Source: Falsihalocynthiibacter arcticus (GTDB lineage: Bacteria; Pseudomonadota; Alphaproteobacteria; Rhodobacterales; Rhodobacteraceae). From it: a DNA stretch of 64,000 nt. Shown here piece by piece: positions 27,716 to 37,985 of the stretch (its first letter is position 1; each line of letters begins with the position of its first letter). Under the pieces are notes generated by a model. The model searched no databases, was not told the origin of the DNA, and worked only from the letters and a program-made list of their open reading frames with translations. Where the stretch lies: NCBI RefSeq assembly GCF_000812665.2, contig NZ_CP014327.1:1641501-1705500 (forward strand). Reading direction: 5' to 3'. A program made the position numbers and the translations under genes.

Positions 27716-28209
27716 GTGTTCGCCCGTTCGTTGCTTGGCCCGATAAACGCCTGCGCACCGTTGCCCAACCGGTGGCCGAAATTACCGATGCCACCCGTGC
27801 CATTTGGGCCGATATGGTTGAGACAATGGAAGCGATGCCTGGTTTGGGGCTTGCTGCCGTTCAGATCGGCGTGTTGCAACGCCTTGCCGTTGTGGATTGC
27901 TCACAGGAGCGGGGACAGGTTGTTTTGCTCGCCAATCCCGAGGTTTTGCATGCCAGTGGCAAGATGCGCGACCACGAAGAAGCCAGCCCAAATTTACCCG
28001 GCGTTTCGGCGACGATCACCAGACCACGCGCCGTGACCGTACGGTTTTTGAATTCCGAAGGCCTTGAACAAGAGCGCGATTTCGTGGGCGTCTGGGCAAC
28101 TTCGGTTCAGCATCAAATCGACCATCTGAATGGTAGAATGTATTTTGACCACCTGTCAAAAATGAAACGAGACATGCTGCTGCGCAAGGCCAAAAAACTG
28201 CAAGGCTAG
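27712..28209 (+). CDS. Peptide deformylase-like protein with altered active site
   Basis: A 165-residue paralogue of the preceding deformylase, coupled to it by a four-base overlap. Motif 1 is kept as GLGLAAVQIG. Motif 2, normally EGCLS, reads EEASPNLPG and lacks the cysteine metal ligand. Motif 3, normally HEFDH or HEIDH, reads HQIDHLNG, so the catalytic glutamate is glutamine. Both histidines remain. Deformylase activity is therefore unlikely. Tandem def-like genes before fmt are common in Rhodobacterales, which suggests a maintained, different role (inference). Confidence 0.9.
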   Translation: MSVRPFVAWPDKRLRTVAQPVAEITDATRAIWADMVETMEAMPGLGLAAVQIGVLQRLAVVDCSQERGQVVLLANPEVLHASGKMRDHEEASPNLPGVSATITRPRAVTVRFLNSEGLEQERDFVGVWATSVQHQIDHLNGRMYFDHLSKMKRDMLLRKAKKLQG

Positions 28210-28224
28210 CGAGAGGACACTGCT

Positions 28225-29124
28225 ATGCGCGTTATTTTTATGGGGACACCGGAATTTTCGGTTCCCGTCCTTGAGGCTTTGGTCGCTGCGGGGCACGAGA
28301 TCGCCGCAGTTTATTGCCAGCCATCGCGCCCTGCGGGACGTGGAAAAAAAGACCGCCCTAGCCCCGTGCAACAAAAAGCGGAAGCCCTTGGCCTTGAGGT
28401 GCGCACGCCTGTTTCCCTCAAAACGCCCGAATCTCAAGAGGACTTTGCGGCGCTTGGGGCGGATATCGCCGTTGTGGTTGCCTATGGTTTAATCCTGCCG
28501 CAAGCCATTTTGGATGCGCCTTCAAAAGGGTGCCTCAATATTCACGCGTCGCTTTTACCCCGTTGGCGCGGGGCGGCACCAATCCATCGGGCGATTATGG
28601 CGGGTGATCCAGAGACGGGCATTTGTATTATGCAGATGGACGCGGGCCTTGATACTGGCGCGGTTTTGTTGCGCGAAGCGACGGCCATAGGTGCCGAGGA
28701 AACAACCGCGCAATTGCATGACCGTTTGTGCGACATGGGGGCGAAGCTTGTTGTGACCGCGCTCGAAGAATTGCCGCAACTGGAGGCTCTTACGCAATCT
28801 GATATTGGCGTGACCTATGCCGCGAAAATCGACAAATCCGAAGCGCGCATTGACTGGAGCCAAAGCGCCGAAGCGGTCGACCGTAAAATTCGTGGGCTTT
28901 CACCTTTTCCGGGGGCATGGTGCGACGTGGACGGCGAACGCCTCAAGCTGTTGGCGTCTCGCACGGCAGTGGGCATGGCCCCAGCAGGAACAGTTTTGGA
29001 CGGTATGACAATTGCCTGTGCGACGGGGGCGGTTGAAATCCTTTTGGCGCAGAGACAGGGTAAAAAACCCATGTCCCCAGCCGATATTTTGCGCGGCCTT
29101 ACCCTGCCTGAAGTGCTGATCTAG
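28225..29124 (+). CDS. fmt: Methionyl-tRNA formyltransferase
   Basis: Formylates initiator Met-tRNA with 10-formyl-THF. The 299-residue protein has [18 protein letters not shown], the formyl-transfer signature [18 protein letters not shown] with the conserved Asn-His just upstream, and [11 protein letters not shown]. The C-terminal tRNA-binding domain ([11 protein letters not shown]) is present. It follows the two deformylase genes by 15 bases, so formylation and deformylation are encoded together. Confidence 0.97.
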   Translation: MRVIFMGTPEFSVPVLEALVAAGHEIAAVYCQPSRPAGRGKKDRPSPVQQKAEALGLEVRTPVSLKTPESQEDFAALGADIAVVVAYGLILPQAILDAPSKGCLNIHASLLPRWRGAAPIHRAIMAGDPETGICIMQMDAGLDTGAVLLREATAIGAEETTAQLHDRLCDMGAKLVVTALEELPQLEALTQSDIGVTYAAKIDKSEARIDWSQSAEAVDRKIRGLSPFPGAWCDVDGERLKLLASRTAVGMAPAGTVLDGMTIACATGAVEILLAQRQGKKPMSPADILRGLTLPEVLI

Positions 29125-29134
29125 GCCTGAAAAG

Positions 29135-29593
29135 TTAGCGCGTTTTCTTGAAAGGTTCCATGCCTTGGCGGGCAAGTTCGTCGGCGCGCTCATTCTCTGG
29201 GTGGCCCGCGTGGCCTTTAACCCATTCCCACGAAACGTCGTGACGGGCGTTTGCCGCGTCTAAACGCTTCCAAAGATCTTCGTTTTTTACGGGTTTTTTG
29301 GCCGCAGTTTTCCAGCCGTTTTTCTTCCAGCCAAAGATCCATTTCGTGAGGCCATCTTTGACATAATTGCTGTCGGTCACGAGGGTAAGTTTTGACGGAC
29401 GTTCGAGCGCTTCGAGGGCGCTAATCGCTGCCATAAGCTCCATGCGATTGTTGGTGGTATCGGCGGCCCCGCCACAAAGAGGGCGTTCCTTGACAACGGT
29501 TTTGCCTTCGCGGGCAATGAGAATTGCGCCCCAGCCACCTGGTCCTGGATTTCCACTGCAAGCGCCGTCGGTATAAGCATAAAGTTCAGACAT
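29135..29593 (-). CDS. rnhA: Ribonuclease HI
   Basis: Degrades the RNA strand of RNA-DNA hybrids. The 152-residue protein has [18 protein letters not shown] with the first catalytic Asp, [16 protein letters not shown] with the Glu, [14 protein letters not shown] with the second Asp, and [10 protein letters not shown] with the last Asp. The start overlaps the stop of the upstream methyltransferase gene by eight bases. It is the last gene of ispH-methyltransferase-rnhA. Confidence 0.97.
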   Translation of the reverse strand: MSELYAYTDGACSGNPGPGGWGAILIAREGKTVVKERPLCGGAADTTNNRMELMAAISALEALERPSKLTLVTDSNYVKDGLTKWIFGWKKNGWKTAAKKPVKNEDLWKRLDAANARHDVSWEWVKGHAGHPENERADELARQGMEPFKKTR

Positions 29594-30179
29594 GGGCGGT
29601 TATAAGTATCCAAGGTGCAGTGACGCCATCCAGTCCCACGTCTTGGCCAAAGGCGCAGCGCGAGATTTGAAAGCCGACGGTTGTTAAAATGTGGTCGAGT
29701 TCTTCTTGGGTATAAAGCGCATAAAACCGGCCAATGCCATCGCGAATTTCTGCTGTTCCGGTTTTCATTCCAAGATGCAGCTGCCCTGTGGGTTTTAGGG
29801 CGCGGTGGAGGGCCAATAGGTGCCGTGGAAAATCAGCTTTGGAGGCGTGGAGAAGCGAGAAATTCGCCCAAACGCCGTCGTAAATATCATCGCCGGAAAT
29901 GTCATCAAAGGTCGCGAGTTGCGCTTCAACGCCATAGAGTTCGTGTGCCTGTGCAATCATGGCGGGGCTTGCGTCGCGGGCGTCGACGTTCAAACCTGCG
30001 GCGATCATGCGGGCCGATGCGCGCCCTGAGCCACATCCCAAATCCAAAACGGTTGCGCCCTTTGGTAGTCGCGCAATGAACGCGTCTAGGGCGGGGAAGG
30101 GCGCGTCAGTTTCCACCATTTTCGCATAGTCACTGGCGCGGGCTTCATAAACGGCGAGGGTTTCTTTGTCGACGATCAC
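29586..30179 (-). CDS. Class I SAM-dependent methyltransferase
   Basis: A 197-residue methyltransferase. Motif I is [20 protein letters not shown], followed by [17 protein letters not shown] and the [20 protein letters not shown] segment, as in UbiE/Methyltransf_11 proteins. The substrate is not visible from sequence. It is coupled to ispH (four-base overlap) and to rnhA. Neither neighbour suggests a substrate. Confidence 0.9.
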   Translation of the reverse strand: MIVDKETLAVYEARASDYAKMVETDAPFPALDAFIARLPKGATVLDLGCGSGRASARMIAAGLNVDARDASPAMIAQAHELYGVEAQLATFDDISGDDIYDGVWANFSLLHASKADFPRHLLALHRALKPTGQLHLGMKTGTAEIRDGIGRFYALYTQEELDHILTTVGFQISRCAFGQDVGLDGVTAPWILITAHV

Positions 30180-31126
30180 ACGGCCTCGCGCAACACGCGG
30201 GGGACCTTGAATTCAACGTTTTCTTCTGCGGTTTCTACGAATTCAACGGTGACGTCATAGCGGGTTTTGAAGGCGTCTATAACCTCATTGACCAGAATTT
30301 CCGGCGCACTCGCACCCGCCGTGACACCGACCGATTTAATGCCGTCAAGGGCGCGCCAATCTATATCAATCGCGCGTTGCACCAGTTGCGCATAGGAGCA
30401 ACCAGCTGCCGCCGCGACCTCGACAAGGCGTTTGGAGTTAGAGCTGTTTGGAGCCCCAATTACAAGGATCGCGTCCGAGATTGGGGCCATCGCCTTGACC
30501 GCTTCTTGGCGGTTGGTTGTGGCATAACAGATGTCTTCTTTGTGGGGGGCGACGATGGCGGGAAAGCGCGCTTTGAGCGCCTCAACGATGAGGGCCGTAT
30601 CATCAACTGAGAGCGTCGTTTGTGTAATATACGCCAGTTTTTCAGCGTCACGCACAACGAGGCGCGCCACGTCTTGCGGCGTTTCCACAAGGAGCACTTC
30701 GCCCTCTGGTAATTGTCCCATTGTGCCAACGGTTTCGGGATGGCCTTTGTGGCCAATCATAACCATTTGCAAACCGCGTTCGGCATGGCGCTCGGCCTCA
30801 ATGTGAACTTTGCTCACGAGGGGGCAGGTCGCGTCGACGAAAAGCATTTCGCGCGCTTGAGCGGCGGCAGGCACGGATTTCGCAACTCCGTGTGCCGAAA
30901 AGATAACGGGGCGATCATCGGGACATTCCGCCAGCGTTTCAACAAATACGGCCCCCTTGGCCCGAAGCTCATCTACAACATATTTGTTGTGAACAATTTC
31001 GTGGCGCATATAAACAGGAGCCCCCCATTTTTCGAGGGCCATTTCGACGATTTTGATCGCACGTACAACCCCCGCACAGAATCCGCGCGGTGCGGCAAGA
31101 TAAAGGGTAAGGGGAGGTTTTTGCAT
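30176..31126 (-). CDS. ispH: 4-hydroxy-3-methylbut-2-enyl diphosphate reductase
   Basis: The last enzyme of the MEP pathway, an iron-sulfur protein that makes IPP and DMAPP. The three cluster cysteines are in [20 protein letters not shown] and near [11 protein letters not shown], and the substrate motif [15 protein letters not shown] is present. The 316-residue length is normal. It heads a three-gene leftward unit with a methyltransferase and rnhA. Confidence 0.97.
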   Translation of the reverse strand: MQKPPLTLYLAAPRGFCAGVVRAIKIVEMALEKWGAPVYMRHEIVHNKYVVDELRAKGAVFVETLAECPDDRPVIFSAHGVAKSVPAAAQAREMLFVDATCPLVSKVHIEAERHAERGLQMVMIGHKGHPETVGTMGQLPEGEVLLVETPQDVARLVVRDAEKLAYITQTTLSVDDTALIVEALKARFPAIVAPHKEDICYATTNRQEAVKAMAPISDAILVIGAPNSSNSKRLVEVAAAAGCSYAQLVQRAIDIDWRALDGIKSVGVTAGASAPEILVNEVIDAFKTRYDVTVEFVETAEENVEFKVPRVLREAV

Positions 31127-31216
31127 GGGTGCCTCATTGGTTGATGTCCCAGAGGTATGCGTTCGAGCGTTATTGGTAAAGAGGCGCGTGGGTAAAAAGC
31201 ACGAGCTTGAAACGAA

Positions 31217-31241
31217 AACCGGGGCCCAATGGATCCCGGTT
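31217..31241 (-). terminator. Possible terminator after the NYN gene
   Basis: On the minus strand AACCGGG and CCCGGTT form a 7-bp stem right after the NYN stop codon, followed by a short T-rich stretch (TTCGTTTC). The T run is weak, so this is only a probable terminator. Confidence 0.5.
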
Positions 31242-31245
31242 CAGT

Positions 31246-31827
31246 TTATTCTTGCTCTGCCATCATCGTCGGAGCCGCATCTTCTTCTGAGTTGGGCTCA
31301 CGAGGTGGGCGCCCAACCACATCCTTAAGCTCATCAAGTTCGATGAAGTTGTCGGCTTGACGACGCAACTCGTCCGAAATCATCGGAGGTTGGCTGCGGA
31401 TTGTCGAAACAACGGAGACACGCACGCCTTGACGCTGCAAGCTCTCAACGAGAGGGCGAAAATCACCGTCCCCCGAAAAGAGAACAACATGGTCGACATG
31501 TGGTGCAAGTTCCATGGCATCAACAGTGAGTTCGATGTCCATGTTGCCTTTGACTTTCCGGCGCCCCATGGAATCAGTATATTCCTTCGCCGGTTTTGTC
31601 ACCATCGTGAAGCCGTTGTAATGAAGCCAATCTACGAGCGGACGAATGGGTGAATATTCGTCGTTTTCAAGCAGGGCCGTGTAGTAAAAGGCCCGAAGTA
31701 GTTTTCCCCGGCGCATAAATTCTTGACGCAAGAGTCTATAGTCAATGTCAAACCCAAGTGATTTAGCAGCGGCGTACAGATTCGAGCCATCAATGAACAA
31801 CGCCAGTCGTTCGTCTCGATAAAACAT
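31246..31827 (-). CDS. NYN domain (LabA/DUF88) protein
   Basis: A 193-residue protein of the NYN/PIN-like nuclease superfamily. The acidic active-site pattern is seen in LALFIDGSNLYAAAKSLG, NMDIELTVDAMEL and VVLFSGDGDFRPLVESLQRQ. Such proteins are predicted RNases; the natural substrate is unknown here. An acidic tail (EPNSEEDAAP) follows the domain. I start at MFYRDERL, where AGGAC lies upstream; the frame is open 61 codons further into the divergent promoter region. folK is divergent. Confidence 0.9.
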   Translation of the reverse strand: MFYRDERLALFIDGSNLYAAAKSLGFDIDYRLLRQEFMRRGKLLRAFYYTALLENDEYSPIRPLVDWLHYNGFTMVTKPAKEYTDSMGRRKVKGNMDIELTVDAMELAPHVDHVVLFSGDGDFRPLVESLQRQGVRVSVVSTIRSQPPMISDELRRQADNFIELDELKDVVGRPPREPNSEEDAAPTMMAEQE

Positions 31828-31926
31828 AAAATATGTCCTTCCAAAAATACTTTGCTCTGGTTTCCGTGAGTGAGTGATTAGGATATTGTGCGAGCAAAGG
31901 TTATGTAAATTTAAGGATTTTAACGA

Positions 31927-32520
31927 ATGCCGCAACCCACAGAGTGTCACAATGCTGAAACAATAGGCATAGTATCCTTGGGTTCGAACGTTATTACGCC
32001 GCAATTTCAACCGCTAGAGCGATTGCGGCGCGCCTTGGTTGATTTAGGTGACGTAGGGATAACTCTTAAAAAAACCAGCCAATTTTATCACTCACCGTTT
32101 TTTCCCGCGAATCAGGGGGCGGATTTTGTGAATGCAGTTGCCGTGGTCTCGGGGCCACTTATCGCGCGAGAGGTTCTGAGCCGGTTGCACGCTATCGAGG
32201 CTAAACATGATCGTACGCGTGAAAGCAGGTGGGCTGACCGCACTTTGGATATTGATCTCATCGCATGGGGAGACGGAATTCAACCTGATGTGGAAACCTT
32301 CTCAAACTGGCGGGATTTGCCAATGGAGAGGCAAAAAGCACTGACGCCGGACCAACTCATCTTGCCCCATCCACGGCTGCAGGATCGCGCTTTCGTTCTG
32401 GTGCCGTTAAACGATGTTTGTCCGACTTGGAAACACCCCTTGACAGGCGAATCAGTCGCCGAGATGCTGAATGCTCTACCAGAAAGCGAAAAATCCGCTA
32501 TTATTCCCCTTAGAACCTAG
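31927..32520 (+). CDS. folK: 2-amino-4-hydroxy-6-hydroxymethyldihydropteridine pyrophosphokinase
   Basis: Transfers pyrophosphate from ATP to hydroxymethyl-dihydropterin in folate synthesis. The 197-residue protein shows IGIVSLGSNV, FYHSPFFPANQGADFVNAVA and the signature RWADRTLDIDLIAWG with metal-binding Asp residues, then LPHPRLQDRAFVLVPL. It is followed by rpoZ after about 75 bases. No folP or folB is adjacent. Confidence 0.95.
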   Translation: MPQPTECHNAETIGIVSLGSNVITPQFQPLERLRRALVDLGDVGITLKKTSQFYHSPFFPANQGADFVNAVAVVSGPLIAREVLSRLHAIEAKHDRTRESRWADRTLDIDLIAWGDGIQPDVETFSNWRDLPMERQKALTPDQLILPHPRLQDRAFVLVPLNDVCPTWKHPLTGESVAEMLNALPESEKSAIIPLRT

Positions 32521-32596
32521 GGTTTTCGGGCTTGTCATTGCCGCGTCAAGCTACTAAATAGACCTCTTCTAAACCCCGATTTGCATTGGAGTGCCC

Positions 32597-32953
32597 ATGG
32601 CCCGCGTTACGGTTGAAGATTGCGTTGATAAAGTTCCTAACCGCTTTGAGTTGGTGATGCTTGCATCCCATCGCGCACGTGAAATTACGGCTGGGTCTGC
32701 GATCACAGTTGATCGCGACAATGACAAAAACCCCGTGGTTGCGCTGCGTGAAATCGCAGACGAGACACAATCAGCAGAAGACTTGCGCGAACGGATGATC
32801 GAGAGCAACCAAACTCAGATCGAAGTCGATGAGCCTGAAGCTGACGATATGGCGTTGTTGATGGGGGCTGAACCTGCTGACAAACCAGCTGAGGACGATA
32901 TGTCTGAAGAAAACTTGCTGCGCGCTCTTATGGAAGCGCAAGGGCAGCAATAA
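32597..32953 (+). CDS. rpoZ: RNA polymerase omega subunit
   Basis: The small subunit that helps assemble RNA polymerase. It starts [20 protein letters not shown], and the core has [20 protein letters not shown]. At 118 residues with an acidic tail it fits alphaproteobacterial omega. I use the second of two close ATG codons, which gives the standard N-terminus. The rsh gene follows, as in many proteobacteria, and omega also takes part in ppGpp binding in some species. Confidence 0.97.
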   Translation: MARVTVEDCVDKVPNRFELVMLASHRAREITAGSAITVDRDNDKNPVVALREIADETQSAEDLRERMIESNQTQIEVDEPEADDMALLMGAEPADKPAEDDMSEENLLRALMEAQGQQ

Positions 32954-32978
32954 GCAAGACACGAAAGAGGCGGACTGG

Positions 32979-35102
32979 ATGATCGAAGTCGACGACCTGA
33001 TCCAACTGGTCCGCAACTACAATCCAAACACTGACGAAGCCAAGATCGCCGCGGCCTATGCCTATGGCCGCGAGATGCACGTCGGTCAAATGCGCCAGTC
33101 GGGCGAGGAATATTTCACACATCCCGTTGCTGTTGCCGCAATTTTAACCGAGCAACAATTGGATGATGCCACGATCATCACCGCATTGCTGCATGATACG
33201 ATCGAAGATACCAAAGCCACCTATTCGGAAATTCAGGAACTGTTCGGAACGGAAGTTGCCGAGCTTGTGGACGGCGTAACTAAGCTGACCAACTTGCAGC
33301 TTTCTAGCAGTGAAACCAAACAGTCCGAGAATTTTCGCAAGCTGTTTATGGCGATGTCCAAGGATATGCGCGTCATCCTGATTAAACTCGCAGACCGTCT
33401 CCACAATATGCGGACGATCAAGGCGATGCGCGCAGAAAAACAGGCCCAAAAAGCGCGCGAAACCATGGATATTTTTGCTCCCCTTGCAGGCCGCATGGGG
33501 ATGCAATGGATGCGCGAAGAGTTGGAAGACTTGGCTTTCCGCGTCCTCAATCCCGATGCGCGCAATTCGATCATTCGCCGCTTTGTGATGTTGCAACGCG
33601 AAACGGGCGACGTGATCCAAAAGATCACCCATGACATTCGCACGGAGCTTGAGGCAGAGGGCATAGAGGCTGACGTTTATGGCCGAGCGAAAAAGCCCTA
33701 CTCAATCTGGCGTAAAATGGAAGAAAAGGGCATAGGTTTCTCGCGCCTTTCCGACATCTATGGTTTCCGCGTTATTACGCGGCAAGACGCGGATTGTTAT
33801 CGGGTTTTGGGGGCTATTCACCGACGGTGGCGCGCGGTCCCTGAACGGTTCAAAGATTACATTAGTCAGCCAAAATCAAATGGTTACCGATCGATACACA
33901 CCACGGTCTCGGGGCGGGACGCCAAGCGCGTTGAAGTTCAAATTCGCAGCCGCCAAATGCATGATGTTGCTGAAAGCGGCGTTGCGGCGCATTGGTCGTA
34001 TCGCGATGGTGTGCGCACCGAAAACCCTTTCGCCATCGATCCGGCGAAATGGATTTCCGGTCTTGCCGAGCGATTTTCAAACGCCGAGGATCACGATGAA
34101 TTCCTAGAGCATGTGAAGCTCGAAATGTATTCGGATCAGGTCTTTTGCTTTACACCAAAAGGCGCGGTCGAGAAATTACCTCGTGGCGCGACACCGCTTG
34201 ATTTTGCCTATGCCATCCACACGCGCATTGGCGATAGTTGTGTGGGTGCCAAGGTGGACGGACTGCGCGTGCCGCTTTGGACACGCCTTAAGAACGGACA
34301 ATCGGTTGAGATTATAACGGCCGAGGGTCAACGCCCGCAAGCGACGTGGTTGGATATTGCCGTCACTGGACGGGCCCGCGCCGCAATCCGTCGGAGTCTT
34401 CGCGTCGAAGATCGGGATCGGTTTGTTAAGCTTGGACGAGAGCTTGCGCGCGTTGCGTTTGATCATATCGGCAAGCGGGCCACCGAAAAAACGTTGCAAC
34501 GCGCCGCGGTACAGCTTGGCCTTGCGAACTCCTCCGAACTTCTCGCGCGTTTGGGCAGTGCAGAGCTTTCCGCACGGGACGCCGTGTCCACCGTTTTTCC
34601 CGAACTTGCGGCCAGTTCAGGTGATGAAATTGACGTGGCGCGCGCCGTTGTCGGCCTGTCTCCTGGACAAAGTTTTCGCCGCGCCAAATGTTGCCAACCC
34701 GTTCCGGGCGAGCGCATCGTCGGGATCACATATCGTGGCGAAGGTGTTGTGGTGCACGGTATCGACTGTCCGGTGTTGTCCGAGTACGAAGAGCAAACCG
34801 ATCGCTGGGTTGATCTTCACTGGCACTCTGGGCGTCACCCCGCTGTGCATACGGTCACGATCAATATTACCATCACCAACGACGCGGGCGTATTGGGACG
34901 CATGTGCACATTGATTGGACAGCAAGGTGCCAATATCTCTGATATGCACTTCTCGGACAAGAAATCTGATTTCTTCCGCTTGCTGATAGATATTGATGTG
35001 CGGGACGCTGAACACTTGCACATGGTGATGAATGCCTTAGAGGTCGAAGAGAACGTTGCTTCTTTGAAACGTCATCGCGATCCGTCGCGTAAACCAGCCT
35101 AG
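32979..35102 (+). CDS. rsh: Bifunctional (p)ppGpp synthetase/hydrolase (RelA/SpoT homologue)
   Basis: A 707-residue long RSH enzyme controlling the stringent response. The HD hydrolase domain is intact (EEYFTHPVAVAAIL, ALLHDTIEDTKATYSEI). The synthetase domain has SDIYGFRVIT and SQPKSNGYRSIHTTV. TGS begins near VFCFTPKGAVEKLPRGATPL, and an ACT domain closes the protein (DAGVLGRMCTLIGQQGANIS). Both activities look possible, as usual for the single RSH of alphaproteobacteria. It lies 25 bases below rpoZ. Confidence 0.96.
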   Translation: MIEVDDLIQLVRNYNPNTDEAKIAAAYAYGREMHVGQMRQSGEEYFTHPVAVAAILTEQQLDDATIITALLHDTIEDTKATYSEIQELFGTEVAELVDGVTKLTNLQLSSSETKQSENFRKLFMAMSKDMRVILIKLADRLHNMRTIKAMRAEKQAQKARETMDIFAPLAGRMGMQWMREELEDLAFRVLNPDARNSIIRRFVMLQRETGDVIQKITHDIRTELEAEGIEADVYGRAKKPYSIWRKMEEKGIGFSRLSDIYGFRVITRQDADCYRVLGAIHRRWRAVPERFKDYISQPKSNGYRSIHTTVSGRDAKRVEVQIRSRQMHDVAESGVAAHWSYRDGVRTENPFAIDPAKWISGLAERFSNAEDHDEFLEHVKLEMYSDQVFCFTPKGAVEKLPRGATPLDFAYAIHTRIGDSCVGAKVDGLRVPLWTRLKNGQSVEIITAEGQRPQATWLDIAVTGRARAAIRRSLRVEDRDRFVKLGRELARVAFDHIGKRATEKTLQRAAVQLGLANSSELLARLGSAELSARDAVSTVFPELAASSGDEIDVARAVVGLSPGQSFRRAKCCQPVPGERIVGITYRGEGVVVHGIDCPVLSEYEEQTDRWVDLHWHSGRHPAVHTVTINITITNDAGVLGRMCTLIGQQGANISDMHFSDKKSDFFRLLIDIDVRDAEHLHMVMNALEVEENVASLKRHRDPSRKPA

Positions 35103-35124
35103 GGCTAAGACAGAGGAACGCAAC

Positions 35125-35772
35125 TTGGTTTTTAAACGCCGTGATAGACGCCCCATATGGCAGGCCGTCGCGGATTTCTTTTATCCCAAGGGCGGCTGGT
35201 CGCGCGCGTTTCGCTACGTTCGGCATCGGCTTCACAGGCTACCCGACCCCCCGCATAAAATTGCGCGCGGGTTGTTCGCAGGTGTTCTCACAAGCTTTAC
35301 CCCGTTGTTTGGTATGCATTTTCTGATTGCTGTGATTTTGGCCAAACTTATGCGCGGTAATATTATGGCCGCGCTTCTGGGCACGTTCTTCGGCAATCCG
35401 CTCACTTTTCCGATTATCGCTCCGCTCTGCATTCAACTTGGAAAATGGATGCTGGGTCACCCGTTTCGCCAGCCCGACCAAGCGGATCTTTTGGCAAGGT
35501 TTTCGGCAGTAGGCCGAGAAATTAAAACGAATATTTGGGCAATTTTTACCGATGCAGAGCCGCATTGGTCCAGTATTGATGGGTTTTACCACTCCTTGTT
35601 CCTGCCGTATTTGATTGGTGGTATTATCCCGGGGATCATCTCTGGTGTGGTTGTGTACTACCTTTCGGTGCCCTTGATCGCGGTCTATCAAAAGCGCCGG
35701 CGTGGGCGGCTTAAGAAAAAACTTGATGAGTTGCGCAAGAAGGCGGCAAAGAAGGCTGACGGCTCGGCTTGA
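35125..35772 (+). CDS. DUF2062 family membrane protein
   Basis: A 215-residue integral membrane protein with the DUF2062 core HKIARGLFAGVLTSFTPLFG, AVILAKLMRGNIMAALLG and GNPLTFPIIAPL, a further segment near residues 160-185 and a strongly basic C-terminus. The function of this family is not known. It starts at a TTG with AGAGGA upstream, 22 bases after rsh. Its place between rsh and pdxJ is conserved in relatives as I remember it. Confidence 0.88.
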   Translation: MVFKRRDRRPIWQAVADFFYPKGGWSRAFRYVRHRLHRLPDPPHKIARGLFAGVLTSFTPLFGMHFLIAVILAKLMRGNIMAALLGTFFGNPLTFPIIAPLCIQLGKWMLGHPFRQPDQADLLARFSAVGREIKTNIWAIFTDAEPHWSSIDGFYHSLFLPYLIGGIIPGIISGVVVYYLSVPLIAVYQKRRRGRLKKKLDELRKKAAKKADGSA

Positions 35773-35814
35773 TCTCGTTAACGTGTTGCGAAAATCGGTT
35801 TAGGGAATCAGGAA

Positions 35815-36564
35815 ATGGCGCAAGTAGAGAAACTTAGATTAGGTATAAATATCGACCACGTCGCGACGGTGCGTAATGCTCGCGGCGGGGACACACCTGA
35901 TCCCGTACGCGCCGCAGTTTTGGCGCAGCAAGCGGGTGCCGACGGCATCACAGCACACCTGCGCGAAGATCGCCGACATATTGGCGATGCCGATATTGAC
36001 GGGTTGATGGAAGCGCTCTCGATTCCGCTGAATTTTGAAATGGCCGCGACGAAAGAAATGCAAGACATTGCGCTTCGTCATAAGCCCCATGCCGTTTGTA
36101 TCGTGCCGGAAAAACGCGAAGAACGCACGACTGAGGGGGGGCTCGAAGTCGCCCGCGAAGAAAATGCACTGGCGCATTTTATCGCACCTTTGCGGGATGC
36201 GGGCTGTCGCGTTTCTATCTTTATCGCCGCGGAGCCACGTCAAATTGAAGCGGCCCACCGCATCGGTGCGGCCGTTATTGAGCTGCACACCGGCGCCTAT
36301 TGTGATGCCCACGCCGAAGGGCGCTTTGACGTTCGCGATGTTGAACTTGGGCGCTTGCGGGAAATGTCTCAGTTTGCCCATTCGCTGGGTCTTGAGGTGC
36401 ATGCGGGCCACGGGCTGACCTATGAAACCGTCAAACCGATTGCGGCGTTCCCCGAGGTTGTCGAGCTTAATATCGGCCACTTCCTGATCGGCGAAAGCAT
36501 CTTTCGTGGCCTTACGCCCGCCATGGCAGAAATGCGGCGGTTGATGGACGAGGCAAGAGCTTGA
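35815..36564 (+). CDS. pdxJ: Pyridoxine 5'-phosphate synthase
   Basis: Condenses deoxyxylulose phosphate with 3-amino-2-oxopropyl phosphate to form PNP in B6 synthesis. The 249-residue TIM barrel has [51 protein letters not shown] and [11 protein letters not shown]. All are typical of the family. It lies in the rightward housekeeping run. Confidence 0.97.
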   Translation: MAQVEKLRLGINIDHVATVRNARGGDTPDPVRAAVLAQQAGADGITAHLREDRRHIGDADIDGLMEALSIPLNFEMAATKEMQDIALRHKPHAVCIVPEKREERTTEGGLEVAREENALAHFIAPLRDAGCRVSIFIAAEPRQIEAAHRIGAAVIELHTGAYCDAHAEGRFDVRDVELGRLREMSQFAHSLGLEVHAGHGLTYETVKPIAAFPEVVELNIGHFLIGESIFRGLTPAMAEMRRLMDEARA

Positions 36565-36604
36565 GCGATTGCATTGTGGTAAGTGACGGCAAAGTGGTGC
36601 CCCA

Positions 36605-37009
36605 ATGATACTGGGGATCGGAAGCGACCTCGCGAATATCGAGCGTATTCAAAGGACTTTGGATCGGTTCGGCGACCGTTTTAAAAATCGCGTTTTTACC
36701 GAAGTTGAGCAAAGAAAAGCTGAGCGACGGCGCGATGTTGCTGGCACCTATGCCAAACGCTGGGCTGCCAAGGAAGCTTGTTCCAAGGCGCTCGGAACGG
36801 GGCTTGCCATGGGCATCAGTTGGAAAGATATGGCCGTGAGCAATCTTCGCACTGGTCAACCGGTGATGGAAGTAACCGGTTGGGCCAAAGAGCGGCTCGC
36901 GGAAATGACGCCCGCGGGACACACGGCGATCATTCACGTCACCTTAACCGACGATCACCCTTGGGCGCAGGCGTTCGTCGTGATCGAAGCACACCCAAAT
37001 AATGTGTGA
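36605..37009 (+). CDS. acpS: Holo-[acyl-carrier-protein] synthase
   Basis: Transfers 4'-phosphopantetheine from CoA to acyl carrier protein. The 134-residue protein has the two family motifs [19 protein letters not shown], with the metal-binding Asp, and [18 protein letters not shown]. The start is the ATG at 36605; its ribosome site is weak. The pdxJ-acpS-lepB order is widely conserved in proteobacteria. Confidence 0.96.
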   Translation: MILGIGSDLANIERIQRTLDRFGDRFKNRVFTEVEQRKAERRRDVAGTYAKRWAAKEACSKALGTGLAMGISWKDMAVSNLRTGQPVMEVTGWAKERLAEMTPAGHTAIIHVTLTDDHPWAQAFVVIEAHPNNV

Positions 37010-37085
37010 ACGCGGCTAAAACTTGACACTCAACCGCGCGGGCCGCATGTAGCGCTAAGATATTTTGAACAGAACAGGCACGAAA

Positions 37086-37868
37086 ATGAAAACCATCGAG
37101 AAAAAAGAAGACGGCATTCTGGAAACTGTGAAAACCGTTTTTTGGGCGCTGATCATCGCGGGCATTTTTCGGACCTTGTTTTTTCAACCATTTTGGATTC
37201 CGTCGGGCTCGATGAAAGACACGCTTTTAATCGGTGACTTCCTATTTGTGAACAAAATGGCTTATGGGTATTCGCGCTATTCCTGCCCCTTTTCTGCCTG
37301 TCCGATTACGGGGCGCATTTTGGGATCTGAACCCGATCGCGGCGATGTGATTGTGTTCCGCCACCCGACGTCGGGCGTGGATTACATTAAGCGTCTCATC
37401 GGCCTTCCCGGTGATAAGGTTCAAGTGATTGATAGTGTTGTGTTCATAAATGACGAAGAGGCGGTTCAGGTTCCCGATGGCCTATTTGTAGAAAACTATG
37501 CGCCACAAGGCTCCGCTGGTAATTTGCCTGCATGTATTACGCGCCCCGGCCCTGACGGCGAGTGTGTGAAAGATAAATTCCTTGAAACGCTTCCCGGCGG
37601 TGTGACCCACTCAATCTTGAATTTCACCGATCAACAGTTGGATAATACGCAAGCGTCTATTGTACCCGAAGGGCATTATTTCTTTATGGGTGACAACCGC
37701 GATAATTCAAGCGACAGCCGCGTTCCGCAGAATGCTGGTGGTGTTGGTATGGTACCGTTTGAAAATCTGGTTGGTCGTGCGGATCGGATTGTTTTCTCGT
37801 CGGCAGGGAAATCGTTGTTTGCATTTTGGACATGGCGCGGCGACCGTTTCTTTAAAGCGGTTGAATAA
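37086..37868 (+). CDS. lepB: Signal peptidase I
   Basis: A membrane-anchored serine protease that removes Sec and Tat signal peptides. A single membrane segment lies at about residues 14-33, followed by the catalytic Ser in IPSGSMKDTL and the Lys in YIKRLIGLPGDKV. The late box is FMGDNRDNSSDSR. Two cysteines in a small insert (YSCPFSACPIT) are a local feature. I use the ATG at 37086 rather than a TTG seven codons upstream. Length is 260 residues. Confidence 0.96.
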   Translation: MKTIEKKEDGILETVKTVFWALIIAGIFRTLFFQPFWIPSGSMKDTLLIGDFLFVNKMAYGYSRYSCPFSACPITGRILGSEPDRGDVIVFRHPTSGVDYIKRLIGLPGDKVQVIDSVVFINDEEAVQVPDGLFVENYAPQGSAGNLPACITRPGPDGECVKDKFLETLPGGVTHSILNFTDQQLDNTQASIVPEGHYFFMGDNRDNSSDSRVPQNAGGVGMVPFENLVGRADRIVFSSAGKSLFAFWTWRGDRFFKAVE

Positions 37869-37985
37869 CGCGACACTTGTCTTGTGTGGTTTAAACTTGG
37901 TCTAGAAACTGATAGGCCATCCCATCGCCCGTGGAGCGATTCCAAAAGGCATCTCGTGAGGTTTTAGTAATTTGAAGGACGATCG

